From the NCBI RefSeq assembly GCF_030160455.1, contig NZ_BSOJ01000006.1, forward strand, positions 423,999 to 487,998: 64,000 nucleotides of DNA, read 5' to 3'. The notes under the pieces are model-generated. The model was given only the letters and a program-made list of their open reading frames with translations, ran no database searches and was not told the origin of the DNA. The first letter of the stretch is position 1; each line of letters starts with the position of its first letter. The stretch is from Limnobacter litoralis (GTDB taxonomy: Bacteria > Pseudomonadota > Gammaproteobacteria > Burkholderiales > Burkholderiaceae_B). Shown in pieces: positions 1-10,510 of this stretch. Position numbers and translations under genes: made by a program.

Positions 1-420
1 TCAACCGACATGGTCAGCCTCTGGACCCCTCGGTTCAAATCCACTGAAATTCAGCCCGGGCAGCACAGTCTGAAAGCTTGCCTGTTCACTGAGCAGTTGG
101 CCCTGCGCATTGGGCAGTCGCAAGATTTGACCACTTACCCGTGGTCCAGTTTCGCGGCGCACACCGGCGCAGTCAATGAGCCTTGGCTAACCGATCTGCC
201 GGTTTACTGGCAGTTGGGTAACACGCCTTTTGAACGTCAGGCGCGATACCGTCAGTTCAGCGAGCAGGGCTTGTCGTCGAAAGACGTGCAGGGCATTGAA
301 TTCTGTTTGCAGAAAGGCTGGCTGTGGAGTGACCCCGGCTTTGCAGACGCGGTTCAGGCCTTGGCAAACCGAAGTGTGGGGCCCAAGCCGCGCGGACGAC
401 CCAGGTTGCAACGCGATTGA
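1..420 (+). CDS. REP-associated tyrosine transposase (Y1/IS200-like), C-terminal part only
   Basis: The frame is open from the first base, so the gene begins outside the window and only about 139 C-terminal residues are present. These carry the tail pattern of Y1 transposases of the RAYT type: an LWxxRFKS stretch, then a YPWSS motif, a YWQLG stretch, a YRQF helix, and a basic end with RGRPR. RAYT proteins are single-strand DNA transposases that act on short palindromic REP sequences. The HUH catalytic motif and the catalytic tyrosine are expected upstream and cannot be checked here. Short palindromes follow the stop codon at 453-515, fitting a RAYT with its own repeats. Whether the gene is intact is unknown. 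Confidence 0.7.
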   Translation, partial: STDMVSLWTPRFKSTEIQPGQHSLKACLFTEQLALRIGQSQDLTTYPWSSFAAHTGAVNEPWLTDLPVYWQLGNTPFERQARYRQFSEQGLSSKDVQGIEFCLQKGWLWSDPGFADAVQALANRSVGPKPRGRPRLQRD

Positions 421-452
421 TTTGCAAGTGTTTGTGAAAGATCGGTATTTTT

Positions 453-515
453 GTCTGTCCCTATTTATTTATCGCAGACTTGGTTGATTGAAACTAAATA
501 GGGTCAGACCCCTAT
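453..515. repeat. Inverted repeats downstream of the transposase (REP-like)
   Basis: GTCTGTCCCTATTTA at 453-467 is the reverse complement of TAAATAGGGTCAGAC at 495-509 apart from one base. The right arm also forms a smaller hairpin, AATAGGG (498-504) against CCCTATT (510-516 region). Repeats with this GGGTCAGACCC core are often found beside RAYT-type transposase genes, so these are probably the substrate repeats or one end of the element. The hairpin also lies between the transposase and gltB and may insulate the two. Confidence 0.55.
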
Positions 516-622
516 TATTTTCCTTGTCTTGATTGACGCACTGCAGTACAGTATGCCCGTACTGAACTGACGGGGTTTTTGCGCCTTTTTGCTGCGCAGC
601 CCCTTCCCAACGGAGAATGCAG

Positions 623-3600
623 ATGCAAGACATTCGGAAAGTTGCCGAAGACAAAGGCCTTTATTCCGCCCAAAACGAACACGACGCGTGTGGCGTTGGC
701 TTTGTGGCGCACATCAAGGGCAAGCGAACCCATGACATCGTTCAGGGCGGTTTGAAGATTCTGGAAAATCTGGACCACCGTGGCGCGGTGGGTGCTGACC
801 CACTGATGGGTGACGGCGCCGGTATCCTGGTGCAAATTCCGGATCAGCTATATCGCGAAGAAATGGCCAAGCAGGGCGTGACATTGCCCCCCGCTGGTGA
901 ATACGGCGTGGGTATGGTGTTTTTGCCGAAAGAAAACGCCTCCCGCATCGCTTGCGAGCAGGAAATGGAGCGCGCGATCAAGGCTGAAGGTCAAGTGCTG
1001 TTGGGCTGGCGCGATGTGCCGATCAACCGCGACATGCCCATGAGCCCCACTGTGCGCGCCAAAGAGCCGGTGATCCGCCAAGTCTTTGTGGGCCGTGGCC
1101 GCGACATCATGGTGACCGACGCACTTGAGCGCAAGCTGTATGTGATCCGCAAACGCGCTGTGCACGCCATCAAAAACCTGAATCTGGCCCACGGCACTGA
1201 ATACTTCACGCCTTCCATGAGTGCGCGCACCGTGGTTTACAAAGGCCTGCTGCTGGCCAACCAGGTGGGCGAGTACTACCTCGACCTGCAAGACCCCCGC
1301 TGCATTTCTGCATTGGCACTGGTTCACCAGCGTTTCTCGACCAACACATTCCCCGAGTGGCCCCTGGCCCACCCCTACCGCATGCTGGCCCACAACGGTG
1401 AGATCAACACTGTTAAGGGCAACTTCAACTGGATGCGCGCCCGCGAAGGCGTGATGAAGTCCGCCGTGCTGGGTGACGACCTGCAGAAGCTGTACCCCCT
1501 GATTTTCGAAGGCCAGTCAGACACCGCTTGTTTCGACAACTGTCTGGAACTGCTGGTGATGGCAGGCTACCCGATTTCCCAAGCCATGATGATGATGGTG
1601 CCGGAAGCCTGGGAACAGCACACCCTGATGGACGACAACCGTCGCGCCTTCTACGAGTACCACGCCGCCATGATGGAACCCTGGGACGGCCCCGCCGCCA
1701 TGGCGTTCACCGACGGCAAACAGATTGGCGCCACGCTGGACCGCAATGGCTTGCGCCCCGCGCGTTACATCGTCACTGAAGACGACCTGGTTGTGATGGC
1801 CTCTGAATCCGGTACCCTGCCGATTCCTGAAAGCAAGATTGTCAAGAAATGGCGTCTGCAGCCCGGCAAGATGTTCCTGATCGACATGGAAGCCGGCCGC
1901 ATCATCAACGACGACGAGCTGAAAAACCAGCTGGCCAACGCCAAGCCCTACAAGCAGTGGATCGACACCATTCGCATCAAGCTGGATGAAGTGGATGGCC
2001 AGCCTGAGCCGATCGAGCCGCGTGAATCGCTGCTGGACCGTCAGCAAGCCTTTGGTTACACCCAGGAAGATCTGAAGTTCCTGATGGCGCCAATGGTGCA
2101 AAACGGCGAAGAGGCCACGGGTTCCATGGGCAATGACAGCCCTTTGGCTGTGATGTCCAACAAGCTCAAGCCCCTGTACAACTACTTCAAGCAGTTGTTT
2201 GCCCAGGTGACCAACCCGCCGATCGACCCGATCCGCGAAAACCTGGTGATGAGCCTGAACAGCTTCATCGGCCCCAAGCCCAACCTGCTGGACCTGAACA
2301 ACATCAACCCGCCCATGCGTCTTGAAGTGCATCAGCCTGTGCTGACCTCCAAGGACATGGCCAAGATCCGCAACATTGAAGAATTCACTGGCGGCAAGTT
2401 CAAGAGCCACGAATTGAACATCTGTTATCCGGTTGCCTGGGGCAAGGAAGGCATTGAGGCGCGCATTGCGTCACTGTGTGCCGAAGCCCGCGACGCTGTG
2501 AAGCAGGGTGTGAACATCCTGATTATCACCGATCGCCTGGTGGACCGCGATCACGTGGCCATTCCTGCCTTGTTGGCGACTTCTGCCATTCACCAGCACC
2601 TGGTGAAGGTGGGCTTGCGCACGTCCACCGGCTTGGTGGTTGAAACCGGTTCTGCCCGTGAAACCCACCATTTCGCCCTGTTGGCGGGTTACGGTGCCGA
2701 AGCCGTTCACCCCTACCTGGCCATGGAAACCATTGCCGAGATGAGCAAAGGCCTGCCTGGTGAACTGAGCACTGACAAAGCCGTTTACAACTACATCAAG
2801 GCGGTGGGCAAAGGCCTGATGAAAGTGATGTCCAAGATGGGCATTTCCACCTACATGAGCTACACCGGCGCGCAAATTTTCGAAGCCGTGGGTTTGAACC
2901 AGGCTTTCGTAGACGCTTATTTTGCAGGCACATCCAGCAAGGTTGAGGGCATTGGCGTGTTTGAAGTGGCTGAAGAAGCCATTCGCATTCACCAAGCTGC
3001 GTTCAGCCCCGACCCCGTGCTGGCACATTCACTGGATGCCGGTGGTGAATACGCCTGGCGCACCCGCGGTGAAGAGCACATGTGGACCCCCGATGCCATT
3101 GCCAAATTGCAGCACTCCACACGCTCAGACTCCTACAGCACCTACAAAGAGTACGCGCAGATCATCAACGATCAAAGCAAGCGCCACATGACTCTGCGTG
3201 GCCTGTTTGAGTTCAAGATTGATCCAAGCAAAGCCATTCCGATTGAGGAAGTGGAACCTGCTGAAGAAATCGTCAAGCGATTCGCAACGGGTGCGATGTC
3301 TTTGGGCTCTATTTCAACAGAAGCCCACTCCACACTGGCCGTGGCCATGAACCGCATCGGCGGCAAGAGCAACACCGGTGAAGGCGGTGAGGACCAGAAA
3401 CGTTACCGCGCCGAATTGCGTGGTGGCCTGGAAAACTTCACGCCCGGCAACGGCCCGATCAAGGAAGGCGAAACCCTGAAGAGCTTCCTGGGTGACGTGG
3501 TGGTTGCTGACTTCCCCTTGAAAAAGGGTGACAGCCTGCGTTCACGCATCAAGCAGGTGGCTTCTGGCCGCTTTGGCGTTACTGCCGAATACCTGACTTC

Positions 3601-5344
3601 TGCCGATCAGATCCAGATCAAGATGGCACAAGGTGCCAAGCCGGGTGAAGGCGGTCAGTTGCCGGGTGGCAAGGTGTCCGAGTACATCGGTAAATTGCGT
3701 TACTCCGTGCCTGGCGTGGGCTTGATTTCCCCACCCCCGCACCATGACATTTATTCCATTGAAGACCTGGCGCAGCTCATTCACGATCTGAAAAACGTCA
3801 ACAGCCACGCTTCCATTTCCGTGAAGCTGGTGTCCGAAGTCGGCGTGGGTACGATTGCAGCGGGTGTGTCCAAGGCCAAGGCCGACCACCTGGTGATCGC
3901 GGGTCAGGACGGTGGCACTGGTGCATCACCGGTGTCCTCCATCAAGCACGCCGGTACCCCTTGGGAACTGGGTCTTGCTGAAACCCAGCAAACGCTGGTG
4001 CTGAACGGCCTGCGTGGTCGCATTCGCGTGCAGGTTGACGGCCAAATGAAGACAGGTCGCGACGTGGTGATCGGTGCCATGCTGGGTGCCGACGAATTCG
4101 GCTTTGCCACTGCACCGCTGGTGGTTGAAGGCTGCATCATGATGCGCAAGTGCCATTTGAACACCTGCCCGGTTGGCGTGGCCACGCAAAACCCCGAACT
4201 GCGCAAGAAGTTCCAGGGCAAGCCTGAGCACGTGGTGAACTACTTCTTCTTCATCGCCAACGAAGTGCGCGAAATCATGGCGCAACTTGGCATCCGCACG
4301 ATGGACGAGCTGATTGGCCGTTCCGACCTGCTGGACATGAAGAAAGGCATTGAACACTGGAAAGCCAAGGGCTTGAACTTCAGCCGCCTGTTGTGGGCCC
4401 CAGAGGGCGGTGACGAACCCCGTTACCACACTGGTTCACAAGACCACGGTCTTGAAAAGGCCTTGGACCAGAAGCTGATCAAGCAGGCTGCGTCCGCCAT
4501 TGAAAAAGGCGAGCGCGTCTCCTTCATTACACCGATCCGCAACGTCAACCGCACCGTAGGTGCCATGTTGTCGGGTGAAGTGGCCAAGAAGTACGGCCAC
4601 GAAGGTCTGCCTGACGACACCATCCACATCCAGTTCACTGGCACGGCGGGTCAGTCCTTCGGCGCCTTCCTGGCACACGGCATTACCGCCGACCTGGTGG
4701 GTGAAGGCAACGACTACGTGGGCAAGGGTCTGAGCGGCGGCCGCATCATCGTGCGTCCAACCAACGACTTCCGTGGCCTGTCCGAGGAAAACATGATTGT
4801 CGGCAACACGGTGCTGTATGGCGCGATTGCCGGTGAGGCATTCCTCAGTGGCGTGGCAGGCGAGCGTTTTGCGGTTCGCAATTCGGGCGCAGCGGCTGTG
4901 ATCGAGGGCACGGGTGACCATGGTTGCGAATACATGACTGGCGGTACCGTGGTTGTTCTGGGTGAGACCGGTCGCAACTTCGCAGCCGGCATGAGCGGCG
5001 GCATGGCTTATGTGTACGACATTGATGGCCTGTTCGCCAAGCGCTGCAACTTGGCGCAGGTTGAGCTGGAGGAAGTGGTGTCAGCCGTTGAGCAGGAGGC
5101 CCGCGGCGACCGCGAAATCTGGCACAGCCTGACCTCTGGTGGGGAGCGCATGACTGATGAGGCCATTTTGAAAGGCCTGATCGAGCGCCACGCCCGTTAC
5201 ACCGGCAGCGAACGCGCCAAGGAAATTCTCGAAAACTGGACAACTGAACGCAAGAAGTTTGTGAAGGTATTCCCGACCGAATACCGCCGCGCGCTGAAAG
5301 AGCTGTACGTGGCTGCACAAACCGCTGGCAAAGTTGCCGCTTGA
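623..5344 (+). CDS. gltB: Glutamate synthase [NADPH], large (alpha) subunit
   Basis: The GltB subunit hydrolyses glutamine and transfers the ammonia to 2-oxoglutarate, giving glutamate in the cytoplasm together with GltD. The product is about 1573 residues, normal for bacterial GltB. Cys23 in the motif DACGVGF is the expected N-terminal nucleophile of the amidotransferase domain after removal of a short propeptide. The FMN-binding synthase domain holds the 3Fe-4S cysteines C1171, C1177 and C1182, and the C-terminal part is the Gly-rich beta-helix domain. Two in-frame ATGs lie at 617 and 623. GGAG at 612-615 is one base from the first and seven from the second, so 623 is preferred. gltD follows after 30 bases, clearly one operon. 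A small dyad, CAGTAC (544-549) and GTACTG (559-564), lies in the leader and may be regulatory. Confidence 0.97.
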   Translation: MQDIRKVAEDKGLYSAQNEHDACGVGFVAHIKGKRTHDIVQGGLKILENLDHRGAVGADPLMGDGAGILVQIPDQLYREEMAKQGVTLPPAGEYGVGMVFLPKENASRIACEQEMERAIKAEGQVLLGWRDVPINRDMPMSPTVRAKEPVIRQVFVGRGRDIMVTDALERKLYVIRKRAVHAIKNLNLAHGTEYFTPSMSARTVVYKGLLLANQVGEYYLDLQDPRCISALALVHQRFSTNTFPEWPLAHPYRMLAHNGEINTVKGNFNWMRAREGVMKSAVLGDDLQKLYPLIFEGQSDTACFDNCLELLVMAGYPISQAMMMMVPEAWEQHTLMDDNRRAFYEYHAAMMEPWDGPAAMAFTDGKQIGATLDRNGLRPARYIVTEDDLVVMASESGTLPIPESKIVKKWRLQPGKMFLIDMEAGRIINDDELKNQLANAKPYKQWIDTIRIKLDEVDGQPEPIEPRESLLDRQQAFGYTQEDLKFLMAPMVQNGEEATGSMGNDSPLAVMSNKLKPLYNYFKQLFAQVTNPPIDPIRENLVMSLNSFIGPKPNLLDLNNINPPMRLEVHQPVLTSKDMAKIRNIEEFTGGKFKSHELNICYPVAWGKEGIEARIASLCAEARDAVKQGVNILIITDRLVDRDHVAIPALLATSAIHQHLVKVGLRTSTGLVVETGSARETHHFALLAGYGAEAVHPYLAMETIAEMSKGLPGELSTDKAVYNYIKAVGKGLMKVMSKMGISTYMSYTGAQIFEAVGLNQAFVDAYFAGTSSKVEGIGVFEVAEEAIRIHQAAFSPDPVLAHSLDAGGEYAWRTRGEEHMWTPDAIAKLQHSTRSDSYSTYKEYAQIINDQSKRHMTLRGLFEFKIDPSKAIPIEEVEPAEEIVKRFATGAMSLGSISTEAHSTLAVAMNRIGGKSNTGEGGEDQKRYRAELRGGLENFTPGNGPIKEGETLKSFLGDVVVADFPLKKGDSLRSRIKQVASGRFGVTAEYLTSADQIQIKMAQGAKPGEGGQLPGGKVSEYIGKLRYSVPGVGLISPPPHHDIYSIEDLAQLIHDLKNVNSHASISVKLVSEVGVGTIAAGVSKAKADHLVIAGQDGGTGASPVSSIKHAGTPWELGLAETQQTLVLNGLRGRIRVQVDGQMKTGRDVVIGAMLGADEFGFATAPLVVEGCIMMRKCHLNTCPVGVATQNPELRKKFQGKPEHVVNYFFFIANEVREIMAQLGIRTMDELIGRSDLLDMKKGIEHWKAKGLNFSRLLWAPEGGDEPRYHTGSQDHGLEKALDQKLIKQAASAIEKGERVSFITPIRNVNRTVGAMLSGEVAKKYGHEGLPDDTIHIQFTGTAGQSFGAFLAHGITADLVGEGNDYVGKGLSGGRIIVRPTNDFRGLSEENMIVGNTVLYGAIAGEAFLSGVAGERFAVRNSGAAAVIEGTGDHGCEYMTGGTVVVLGETGRNFAAGMSGGMAYVYDIDGLFAKRCNLAQVELEEVVSAVEQEARGDREIWHSLTSGGERMTDEAILKGLIERHARYTGSERAKEILENWTTERKKFVKVFPTEYRRALKELYVAAQTAGKVAA

Positions 5345-5374
5345 TTAACCACCTGTTTAAAAAGGATTCAAAAA

Positions 5375-6862
5375 ATGGGAAAGGTTACTGGTTTCATGGA
5401 ATTCGAGAGACTGAAGGAAGCCTCTGAGGCACCCGAGTCTCGCGTAAAGCATTACAAAGAGTTTGTGGTCACGCTGACTGACAGCGAAGCCAAAATTCAG
5501 GGCGCGCGTTGCATGGACTGCGGCATTCCGTTTTGCAACAACGGCTGCCCTGTTAACAACATCATCCCCGACTTCAACGACCTGGTGTACCGTCAGGACT
5601 GGCAGAATGCGCTGGAAACACTGCATTCCACCAACAATTTCCCAGAGTTCACGGGCCGTATTTGCCCTGCACCCTGTGAGGCAGCCTGTACGCTGGGCAT
5701 CAACGAAGATCCAGTGGGCATCAAGTCCATCGAGCACGCCATCATCGACAAAGGGTGGGCCAACGGTTGGGTCGTGCCCAAGCCCGCTGCACAAAAAACC
5801 GGCAAGAAAGTGGCTGTGGTCGGTTCGGGCCCTGCCGGCTTGGCCGCTGCACAGCAACTGGCCCGCGTGGGTCACGATGTAACCGTATTCGAGAAGAACG
5901 ACCGCATCGGCGGTTTGCTGCGTTATGGCATTCCTGACTTCAAAATGGAAAAAACGCACATCGACCGCCGTGTTGAACAAATGCAGGCCGAAGGCGTCAC
6001 CTTCAAGGCCGGTGTGTTTGTCGGAGAAAAGCTGGTCGAGGGTGGCATCACCAACCTGGCCAAAGAAAGCATCAGCCCGAAAGAATTGATGGCCCAGTTT
6101 GACGCGGTGGTGTTGACCGGTGGCTCTGAAGTGCCGCGTGACCTGCCCGTGCCGGGCCGTCAGCTGAAAGGCGTGCATTTTGCGATGGACTTCCTGCCCC
6201 TGCAGAACCGCGTGAATGCTGGCGACAAGTTGAAAGACCAGATTTTGGCCACCAAGAAAAACGTGTTGGTCATTGGCGGTGGCGACACCGGCTCTGATTG
6301 CGTGGGCACCTCCAACCGCCATGGCGCCAAGCAGGTCGTTCAGATCGAACTGATGCCACAGCCACCCGAGCACGAAAACAAGCCTTTGGTGTGGCCATAC
6401 TGGCCCATGAAAATGCGCACCTCGTCTTCCCACGAGGAAGGTGTAGAGCGCGATTGGGCCGTGACCACCAAAGAATTCATCGACGACGGCAAAGGCAATG
6501 TGCGCGCCGCCAAGTGCGCCAAGGTGGAGTGGGTCAAAGACGAAGCCACAGGCCAGATGAAGATGCAGGAAGTGGCTGGGTCCGAGTTTGAAATTCCAGC
6601 CGACCTGGTGCTGTTTGCGATGGGGTTCACCAACCCCGCGAAAAGTATTCTGGACGCGTTTGGCGTTGAGAAAGACAACCGTGGCAACGCCAAAGCCACC
6701 ACCGATGGTGAAGGTTGCTACCGCACCAACGTCGACAAAGTGTTTGCTGCAGGCGACATGCGCCGTGGTCAGTCACTGGTGGTTTGGGCCATTCGCGAAG
6801 GCCGTCAGGCTGCGCGTGAGGTTGACCAGTACCTTATGGGTGCGACTGTACTACCGCGCTAA
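5375..6862 (+). CDS. gltD: Glutamate synthase, small (beta) subunit
   Basis: GltD oxidises NADPH through FAD and passes electrons over iron-sulfur clusters to GltB. The 495-residue protein starts with the two cysteine groups of the 4Fe-4S domain (CMDCGIPFC with a following Cys-Pro, and CPAPCEAAC). These are followed by an FAD-binding Rossmann motif ([11 protein letters not shown]), a second nucleotide-binding motif (GGGDTGSDC), and the C-terminal [10 protein letters not shown] stretch typical of the family. AAGGA lies about seven bases before the ATG. It is the last gene of the gltBD operon, and a strong terminator follows at 6896-6920. Confidence 0.97.
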   Translation: MGKVTGFMEFERLKEASEAPESRVKHYKEFVVTLTDSEAKIQGARCMDCGIPFCNNGCPVNNIIPDFNDLVYRQDWQNALETLHSTNNFPEFTGRICPAPCEAACTLGINEDPVGIKSIEHAIIDKGWANGWVVPKPAAQKTGKKVAVVGSGPAGLAAAQQLARVGHDVTVFEKNDRIGGLLRYGIPDFKMEKTHIDRRVEQMQAEGVTFKAGVFVGEKLVEGGITNLAKESISPKELMAQFDAVVLTGGSEVPRDLPVPGRQLKGVHFAMDFLPLQNRVNAGDKLKDQILATKKNVLVIGGGDTGSDCVGTSNRHGAKQVVQIELMPQPPEHENKPLVWPYWPMKMRTSSSHEEGVERDWAVTTKEFIDDGKGNVRAAKCAKVEWVKDEATGQMKMQEVAGSEFEIPADLVLFAMGFTNPAKSILDAFGVEKDNRGNAKATTDGEGCYRTNVDKVFAAGDMRRGQSLVVWAIREGRQAAREVDQYLMGATVLPR

Positions 6863-6895
6863 TTCATACTTTAAGACCACTCGGAAAACCCCCAG

Positions 6896-6920
6896 CCCCC
6901 AACAGGGTTGGGGGTTTTTT
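6896..6920 (+). terminator. Rho-independent terminator of gltBD
   Basis: CCCCCAA at 6896-6902 pairs with TTGGGGG at 6908-6914 around a five-base loop, followed directly by six T residues. It lies 34 bases after the gltD stop codon. Confidence 0.9.
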
Positions 6921-6990
6921 ATTGCTTAGGCCTTCAGGCGTATTTCGGCTGATAACATAAACAGTGCTGAAATAGTATGGAGGAATATTG

Positions 6991-7704
6991 ATGTTGATGA
7001 ATCCGCCCTTGTGGTTAAGCACCGTTTCTGTGGTTTCGCTCGTGCTGGCATTGGTCTGTGCACTTGTGATTACGCTGGATATTGCCGTTGGTCGTCGCCA
7101 GCACATGTGGATTATGAATGTGGTGTGGCCCATAACCGCGCTTTACTCGGGACCGCTTGGTTTGTGGGCATATTGGGCTATCGGGCGCGCTGCCAAGCCA
7201 ACGCATCATCATGACGGTCATAACGAGGCTCATCACAATCATTCGGGCCATTCAAGGCCATTTTGGCAGTCGGTGGGCCTGGCCACTACCCATTGCGGCA
7301 GTGGCTGTACATTGGGCGATTTGGTGGTTGAAGGTTTTCTGATTTCTTGGATTCCATTCACCTTGTTTGGTCACGCGATATTTGCCACTTGGCTGGTCGA
7401 TTTTGTGGCTGCATTCCTGTTTGGTGTGGCTTTTCAGTATTTTTCAATCGCTGCGATGAAAAAGATGTCAGCCGGTAAAGTCCTTCTGGATGCACTTAAA
7501 GTGGATGCGCTTTCATTGTCTGCATGGCAGGTGGGTATGTACGGCTGGATGGCTGTCGTTACGTTTGTAATTTTTGGTCACGAACTTGATAAAGGCAGCG
7601 CGGTTTTTTGGTTCATGATGCAAATCGCCATGCTGGCTGGGTTTGCTACCAGCTACCCAGTGAATTGGTGGTTGGTGCGCAAGGGGATCAAAGAGGCGAT
7701 GTAG
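6991..7704 (+). CDS. DUF4396 family membrane protein
   Basis: This is a polytopic inner-membrane protein of about 237 residues. It has hydrophobic segments near both ends, a His-rich stretch (several HH and HN pairs) around residues 70-90, and the conserved TTHCGSGCTLGD core that I associate with DUF4396. No biochemical function is established for the family. The His-rich loop and the adjacent copper locus suggest a role in metal handling, which is inference. GGAGGA at 6979-6984 is six bases before the ATG at 6991, a better start than the TTG at 6988. The gene converges on the sensor kinase gene, with 12 bases between the two stops. Confidence 0.8.
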   Translation: MLMNPPLWLSTVSVVSLVLALVCALVITLDIAVGRRQHMWIMNVVWPITALYSGPLGLWAYWAIGRAAKPTHHHDGHNEAHHNHSGHSRPFWQSVGLATTHCGSGCTLGDLVVEGFLISWIPFTLFGHAIFATWLVDFVAAFLFGVAFQYFSIAAMKKMSAGKVLLDALKVDALSLSAWQVGMYGWMAVVTFVIFGHELDKGSAVFWFMMQIAMLAGFATSYPVNWWLVRKGIKEAM

Positions 7705-7716
7705 TCGCTTTAGCTG

Positions 7717-9114
7717 TCAATCGGGGGTATGTGTTGGAAGCCAAATGTCGAACTGGGTGTTTTCGTTCTCAGAACGAACTGACACATCTCCTCCGTGCAT
7801 TTTAACGATTGATCGAGTAATGGGTAGCCCTAGTCCAGAGCCCTCCGAGTCACGTTGCCTAGACGCGTCTGTTCTGTAAAAACGATCAAACAGTTTTTTT
7901 AAGTGTTCCTGTGCAATGGTTTGGCCGCTGTTGATCACTGAAAGGCAAACACGGTTGCGCTCACTGGTGATCGACACATTGATGTAACCACCTTCGGGTG
8001 TGTGTCTTACCGCATTGGAAATAAGGTTACTGATCGCTCGGCCAAGCATGGCACTGTCGCCGCGCACTGTGCTTTCGCCGGTCAGTGTAACGGTGATTTT
8101 TTTGTCGTCTGTAAGGGGTTCATAAAAATCCAATACGCCCTGGACTTCTTCGTGTAAATGAACGGGCAGTGGGTTTGGGATCACCAACCCGTGGTCCGCT
8201 TTTGCCAAAAATAACATGTCGCGGATTGTGCGAGACAGTCGCTCAAATTCTTCTGCGTTAGACGCCAGCACGTCGCGGTATTCTTCAATTGACCTGTTTT
8301 TCGATAGCGTGACTTGAGTTTGCGTGAGTAGGTTATTAACGGGCGTTCGCAGTTCATGGGCGATGTCGGATGAGAAGTGTGACAAACGCTGAAACGAGTC
8401 CTCCAAGCGTGCAAACATCTCGTTCAGAGTGAGCGTAACCTGTGCAAGTTCTGCGGGCATGTGGGCGGTGAGCAGCCGTTGACTGAGCTTATTGGCTGTG
8501 ATCGCTGCGGTGTTTTTACGGATTTCATTAAGCGGTGCAAGCCCGCGCCGCACCGCAGCCCAACCCAGCAAACCACTTACGAGTGCGGCACTCAGAACGA
8601 TTACCCAAAGGGTGATGCGAAATGAATGCATAAAGGCTTCGTGTTCGTTTAAGTTACTGGCCAGGGCCACTATAAGTGTTGGTGAATTGGCATAGGCCGC
8701 GTTTGCTTGGCCCCCCAAGTACCGAATGGGCTCACCATTGCGGGTCGTTTCTTTTTTCATGACCTTGTTCAGTGGCAGAGCAGCAATATTGGCCGGCAAG
8801 CCCTCTGGGCGGTGTGCAAATATCACAATGCCAGATAAGGGCTCTAAAATTTCAACAGAAAGGCCATGGTGACCGATGAGTGCATCGTTTAGCCTTGGGG
8901 GCAGTTTTTGCAGTTCTTTTGCACTTTTACATTCAGCAAGTGCTGCACGAACCAGGCTGAGTTTTCCGTTGAGCAGTTCGCTATCCAGCTTAACAAAGTG
9001 CTGTTCCACAAGCGAATTGATTGTGCCACCCAGCGTGAGCAGCACCAGCGTCGAAATTAGAGTAAAAAGCAGCGTGAGGCGCAGGGTGAGCGATGTACGG
9101 TTGAATGTGCTCAA
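7717..9114 (-). CDS. Heavy-metal (copper) sensor histidine kinase, CusS/CopS type
   Basis: This inner-membrane sensor kinase of 465 residues probably detects periplasmic copper or silver and phosphorylates the neighbouring regulator. Visible parts are a first membrane helix at about residues 10-32, a periplasmic sensor region to about 165, a second helix at about 166-188, a HAMP region, the phospho-acceptor His253 in the DIAHELRTP motif, and the ATPase domain with an N box ([10 protein letters not shown]) and the G box GSGLGLPI. The layout matches the heavy-metal sensor kinase family. Its start overlaps the stop of the regulator gene by four bases (ATGA), so the two are co-translated. Copper as signal is inferred from copA and copB nearby. 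Confidence 0.88.
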   Translation of the reverse strand: MSTFNRTSLTLRLTLLFTLISTLVLLTLGGTINSLVEQHFVKLDSELLNGKLSLVRAALAECKSAKELQKLPPRLNDALIGHHGLSVEILEPLSGIVIFAHRPEGLPANIAALPLNKVMKKETTRNGEPIRYLGGQANAAYANSPTLIVALASNLNEHEAFMHSFRITLWVIVLSAALVSGLLGWAAVRRGLAPLNEIRKNTAAITANKLSQRLLTAHMPAELAQVTLTLNEMFARLEDSFQRLSHFSSDIAHELRTPVNNLLTQTQVTLSKNRSIEEYRDVLASNAEEFERLSRTIRDMLFLAKADHGLVIPNPLPVHLHEEVQGVLDFYEPLTDDKKITVTLTGESTVRGDSAMLGRAISNLISNAVRHTPEGGYINVSITSERNRVCLSVINSGQTIAQEHLKKLFDRFYRTDASRQRDSEGSGLGLPITRSIVKMHGGDVSVRSENENTQFDIWLPTHTPD

Positions 9115-9788
9115 GCTTCTTGCTCCAAAACATAACCCATGCCTCGGGCAGTTCTTATTAACTTGGTGGGGAAAGGGTCATCTACTTTGGCGCGCAGTCG
9201 TCGAACTGCCACTTCTATCACGTTGGTGTCGCTGTCGAAGTTCATGTCCCACACTTGCGAGGCAATAATGGACTTGGGTATGACCTCGCCAGGCCGTCGC
9301 ATAAACAGTTCAAGCAAAGAGAATTCTTTGGATGTTAGGTCAATGCGTGAGCCCGCTCGGTTGACTCGCCTTCGAATGAGATCGAGCTCTAAATCTGCAA
9401 AGGTCAACACGTCGGGTTCTTTGGTTTTACTGCCTCGACGAAAAAGGTTTTTTATTCGCGCCAACAACTCAGAAAACGCAAAGGGTTTAATGAGGTAGTC
9501 GTCTGCCCCAAGTTCGAGCCCTTTGACTCTGTCTTCCACCGCGTCTTTGGCGGTCAGCAGCATGACCGGAAGCTCTTTTTTTGCTACTCGAATTTGCTTT
9601 AAAACTTGCCAGCCATCCATGCTGGGTAGCATGACATCAAGCACCACCATGTCTGGGTTCTCTGTCAATGCCAGGTGTAAGCCGTCTATGCCATCCCTCA
9701 CCAAATCGACAGTAAACCCCGCCTCCGACAATCCTTTTTGCAAATAACTGCCCGTTTTGGGTTCGTCTTCAATCAGTAGAATTTTCAT
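9111..9788 (-). CDS. Copper response regulator, CusR/CopR type (OmpR family)
   Basis: The product is a two-domain DNA-binding regulator of 225 residues. The receiver domain starts [10 protein letters not shown], with the phospho-acceptor Asp51 in the VVLDVMLP stretch and the conserved Lys in LIKPF. The C-terminal domain is a winged helix ([17 protein letters not shown] and a final [11 protein letters not shown]). The start is set at the MKILLIE methionine because upstream codons in the same frame do not resemble the family. It is the first gene of the regulator-kinase pair and faces away from the cytochrome-copA-copB genes. A CopR-like box lies at 9859-9873, consistent with control of both arms. 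Confidence 0.9.
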   Translation of the reverse strand: MKILLIEDEPKTGSYLQKGLSEAGFTVDLVRDGIDGLHLALTENPDMVVLDVMLPSMDGWQVLKQIRVAKKELPVMLLTAKDAVEDRVKGLELGADDYLIKPFAFSELLARIKNLFRRGSKTKEPDVLTFADLELDLIRRRVNRAGSRIDLTSKEFSLLELFMRRPGEVIPKSIIASQVWDMNFDSDTNVIEVAVRRLRAKVDDPFPTKLIRTARGMGYVLEQEA

Positions 9789-9858
9789 GGTGTGCCTAGT
9801 ATCGTCCGCATGAATTATTGCGCACTTTCGCTTTCCAAGGCTGTGAATCAAGGCAAGC

Positions 9859-9873
9859 TGACAAAAATGTAAT
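9859..9873. promoter_or_regulatory. Candidate CopR/CusR binding box
   Basis: TGACAAAAATGTAAT is a near-palindrome (TGACA, four bases, TGT, AAT) of the kind bound by CusR/CopR-type regulators. It lies between the divergent regulator gene and the cytochrome c gene, about 70 bases from one start and 73 from the other. The match was judged by eye from memory of the family consensus. Confidence 0.5.
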
Positions 9874-9946
9874 GTTGCTGTCATTCTGACGTTGGGTGCA
9901 ATGCCTTAACCTCAACGTCAATATCCACTTCTTCTCATACTTTTTT

Positions 9947-10492
9947 ATGAAAAATTTTGTATTGGGCGTTGTTTTAGGTGCGCTGTTATTGGGTTCGGCC
10001 ATGTTGCTCGGTTTACGCCTTGGATATATTGATTTCTCTGCAGACACCCCACATTCACCCTTTGTTTTTAATTTAATCGACGAGTCGCGTGAGCAGTTTG
10101 TGGCCAATGCCTCAGCCAGCATTACGCCACCCAGCGACTTAAGCAGCCAAGCCCGTATTGTGAGAGGTGCTGGCAATTACGCTGCAATGTGCGCGCAGTG
10201 TCATCTTGCACCGGGCCAGCAAAACACTGAGTTAAGCCTGGGTTTATACCCACAGCCGCCCAATTTGATGGAAGGCGAAGGCCATGAATCAACCCCCGAG
10301 CACATGGCTATGCATTTTTGGACCATCAAGCACGGCATCAAGGGCTCGGCAATGCCCGCTTGGTCAAAGGCGGGCTTGTCCGACGACGACGCTTGGAATT
10401 TGGTCGCATTTTTGAGCAAAGCCCCGACACTTTCGAAAACTCAATATGACGCGTTGGTGGAATCCAGCGACGGTCACCACCACCAACATTAA
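9947..10492 (+). CDS. Membrane-anchored or secreted c-type cytochrome of the copper locus
   Basis: A protein of about 181 residues with an N-terminal hydrophobic segment (residues about 4-24) and one haem c site, CAQCH, followed by a mono-haem cytochrome c fold with a late methionine (SAMPAWS) as probable axial ligand. The C-terminus ends in a His-rich tail. The ATG at 9947 is chosen because the signal or anchor begins directly after it. An upstream start at 9896 would add a non-hydrophobic leader. No clear ribosome binding site is visible. It lies 18 bases before copA and is likely co-transcribed with it. It may carry electrons from or to the multicopper oxidase, which is inference. Confidence 0.8.
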   Translation: MKNFVLGVVLGALLLGSAMLLGLRLGYIDFSADTPHSPFVFNLIDESREQFVANASASITPPSDLSSQARIVRGAGNYAAMCAQCHLAPGQQNTELSLGLYPQPPNLMEGEGHESTPEHMAMHFWTIKHGIKGSAMPAWSKAGLSDDDAWNLVAFLSKAPTLSKTQYDALVESSDGHHHQH

Positions 10493-10510
10493 TTTGTTCA
10501 GGAGTAGTCA

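Noticed and set aside
617..622. Start of gltB at the first ATG (617)
   Set aside because: GGAG at 612-615 leaves only one base before this ATG; the ATG at 623 has normal spacing and fits the usual short propeptide before the catalytic cysteine.
9798..9884. N-terminal extension of the copper response regulator
   Set aside because: The extra 32 residues do not resemble a receiver domain and would cover the intergenic region with the CopR-like box; the MKILLIE start is standard.
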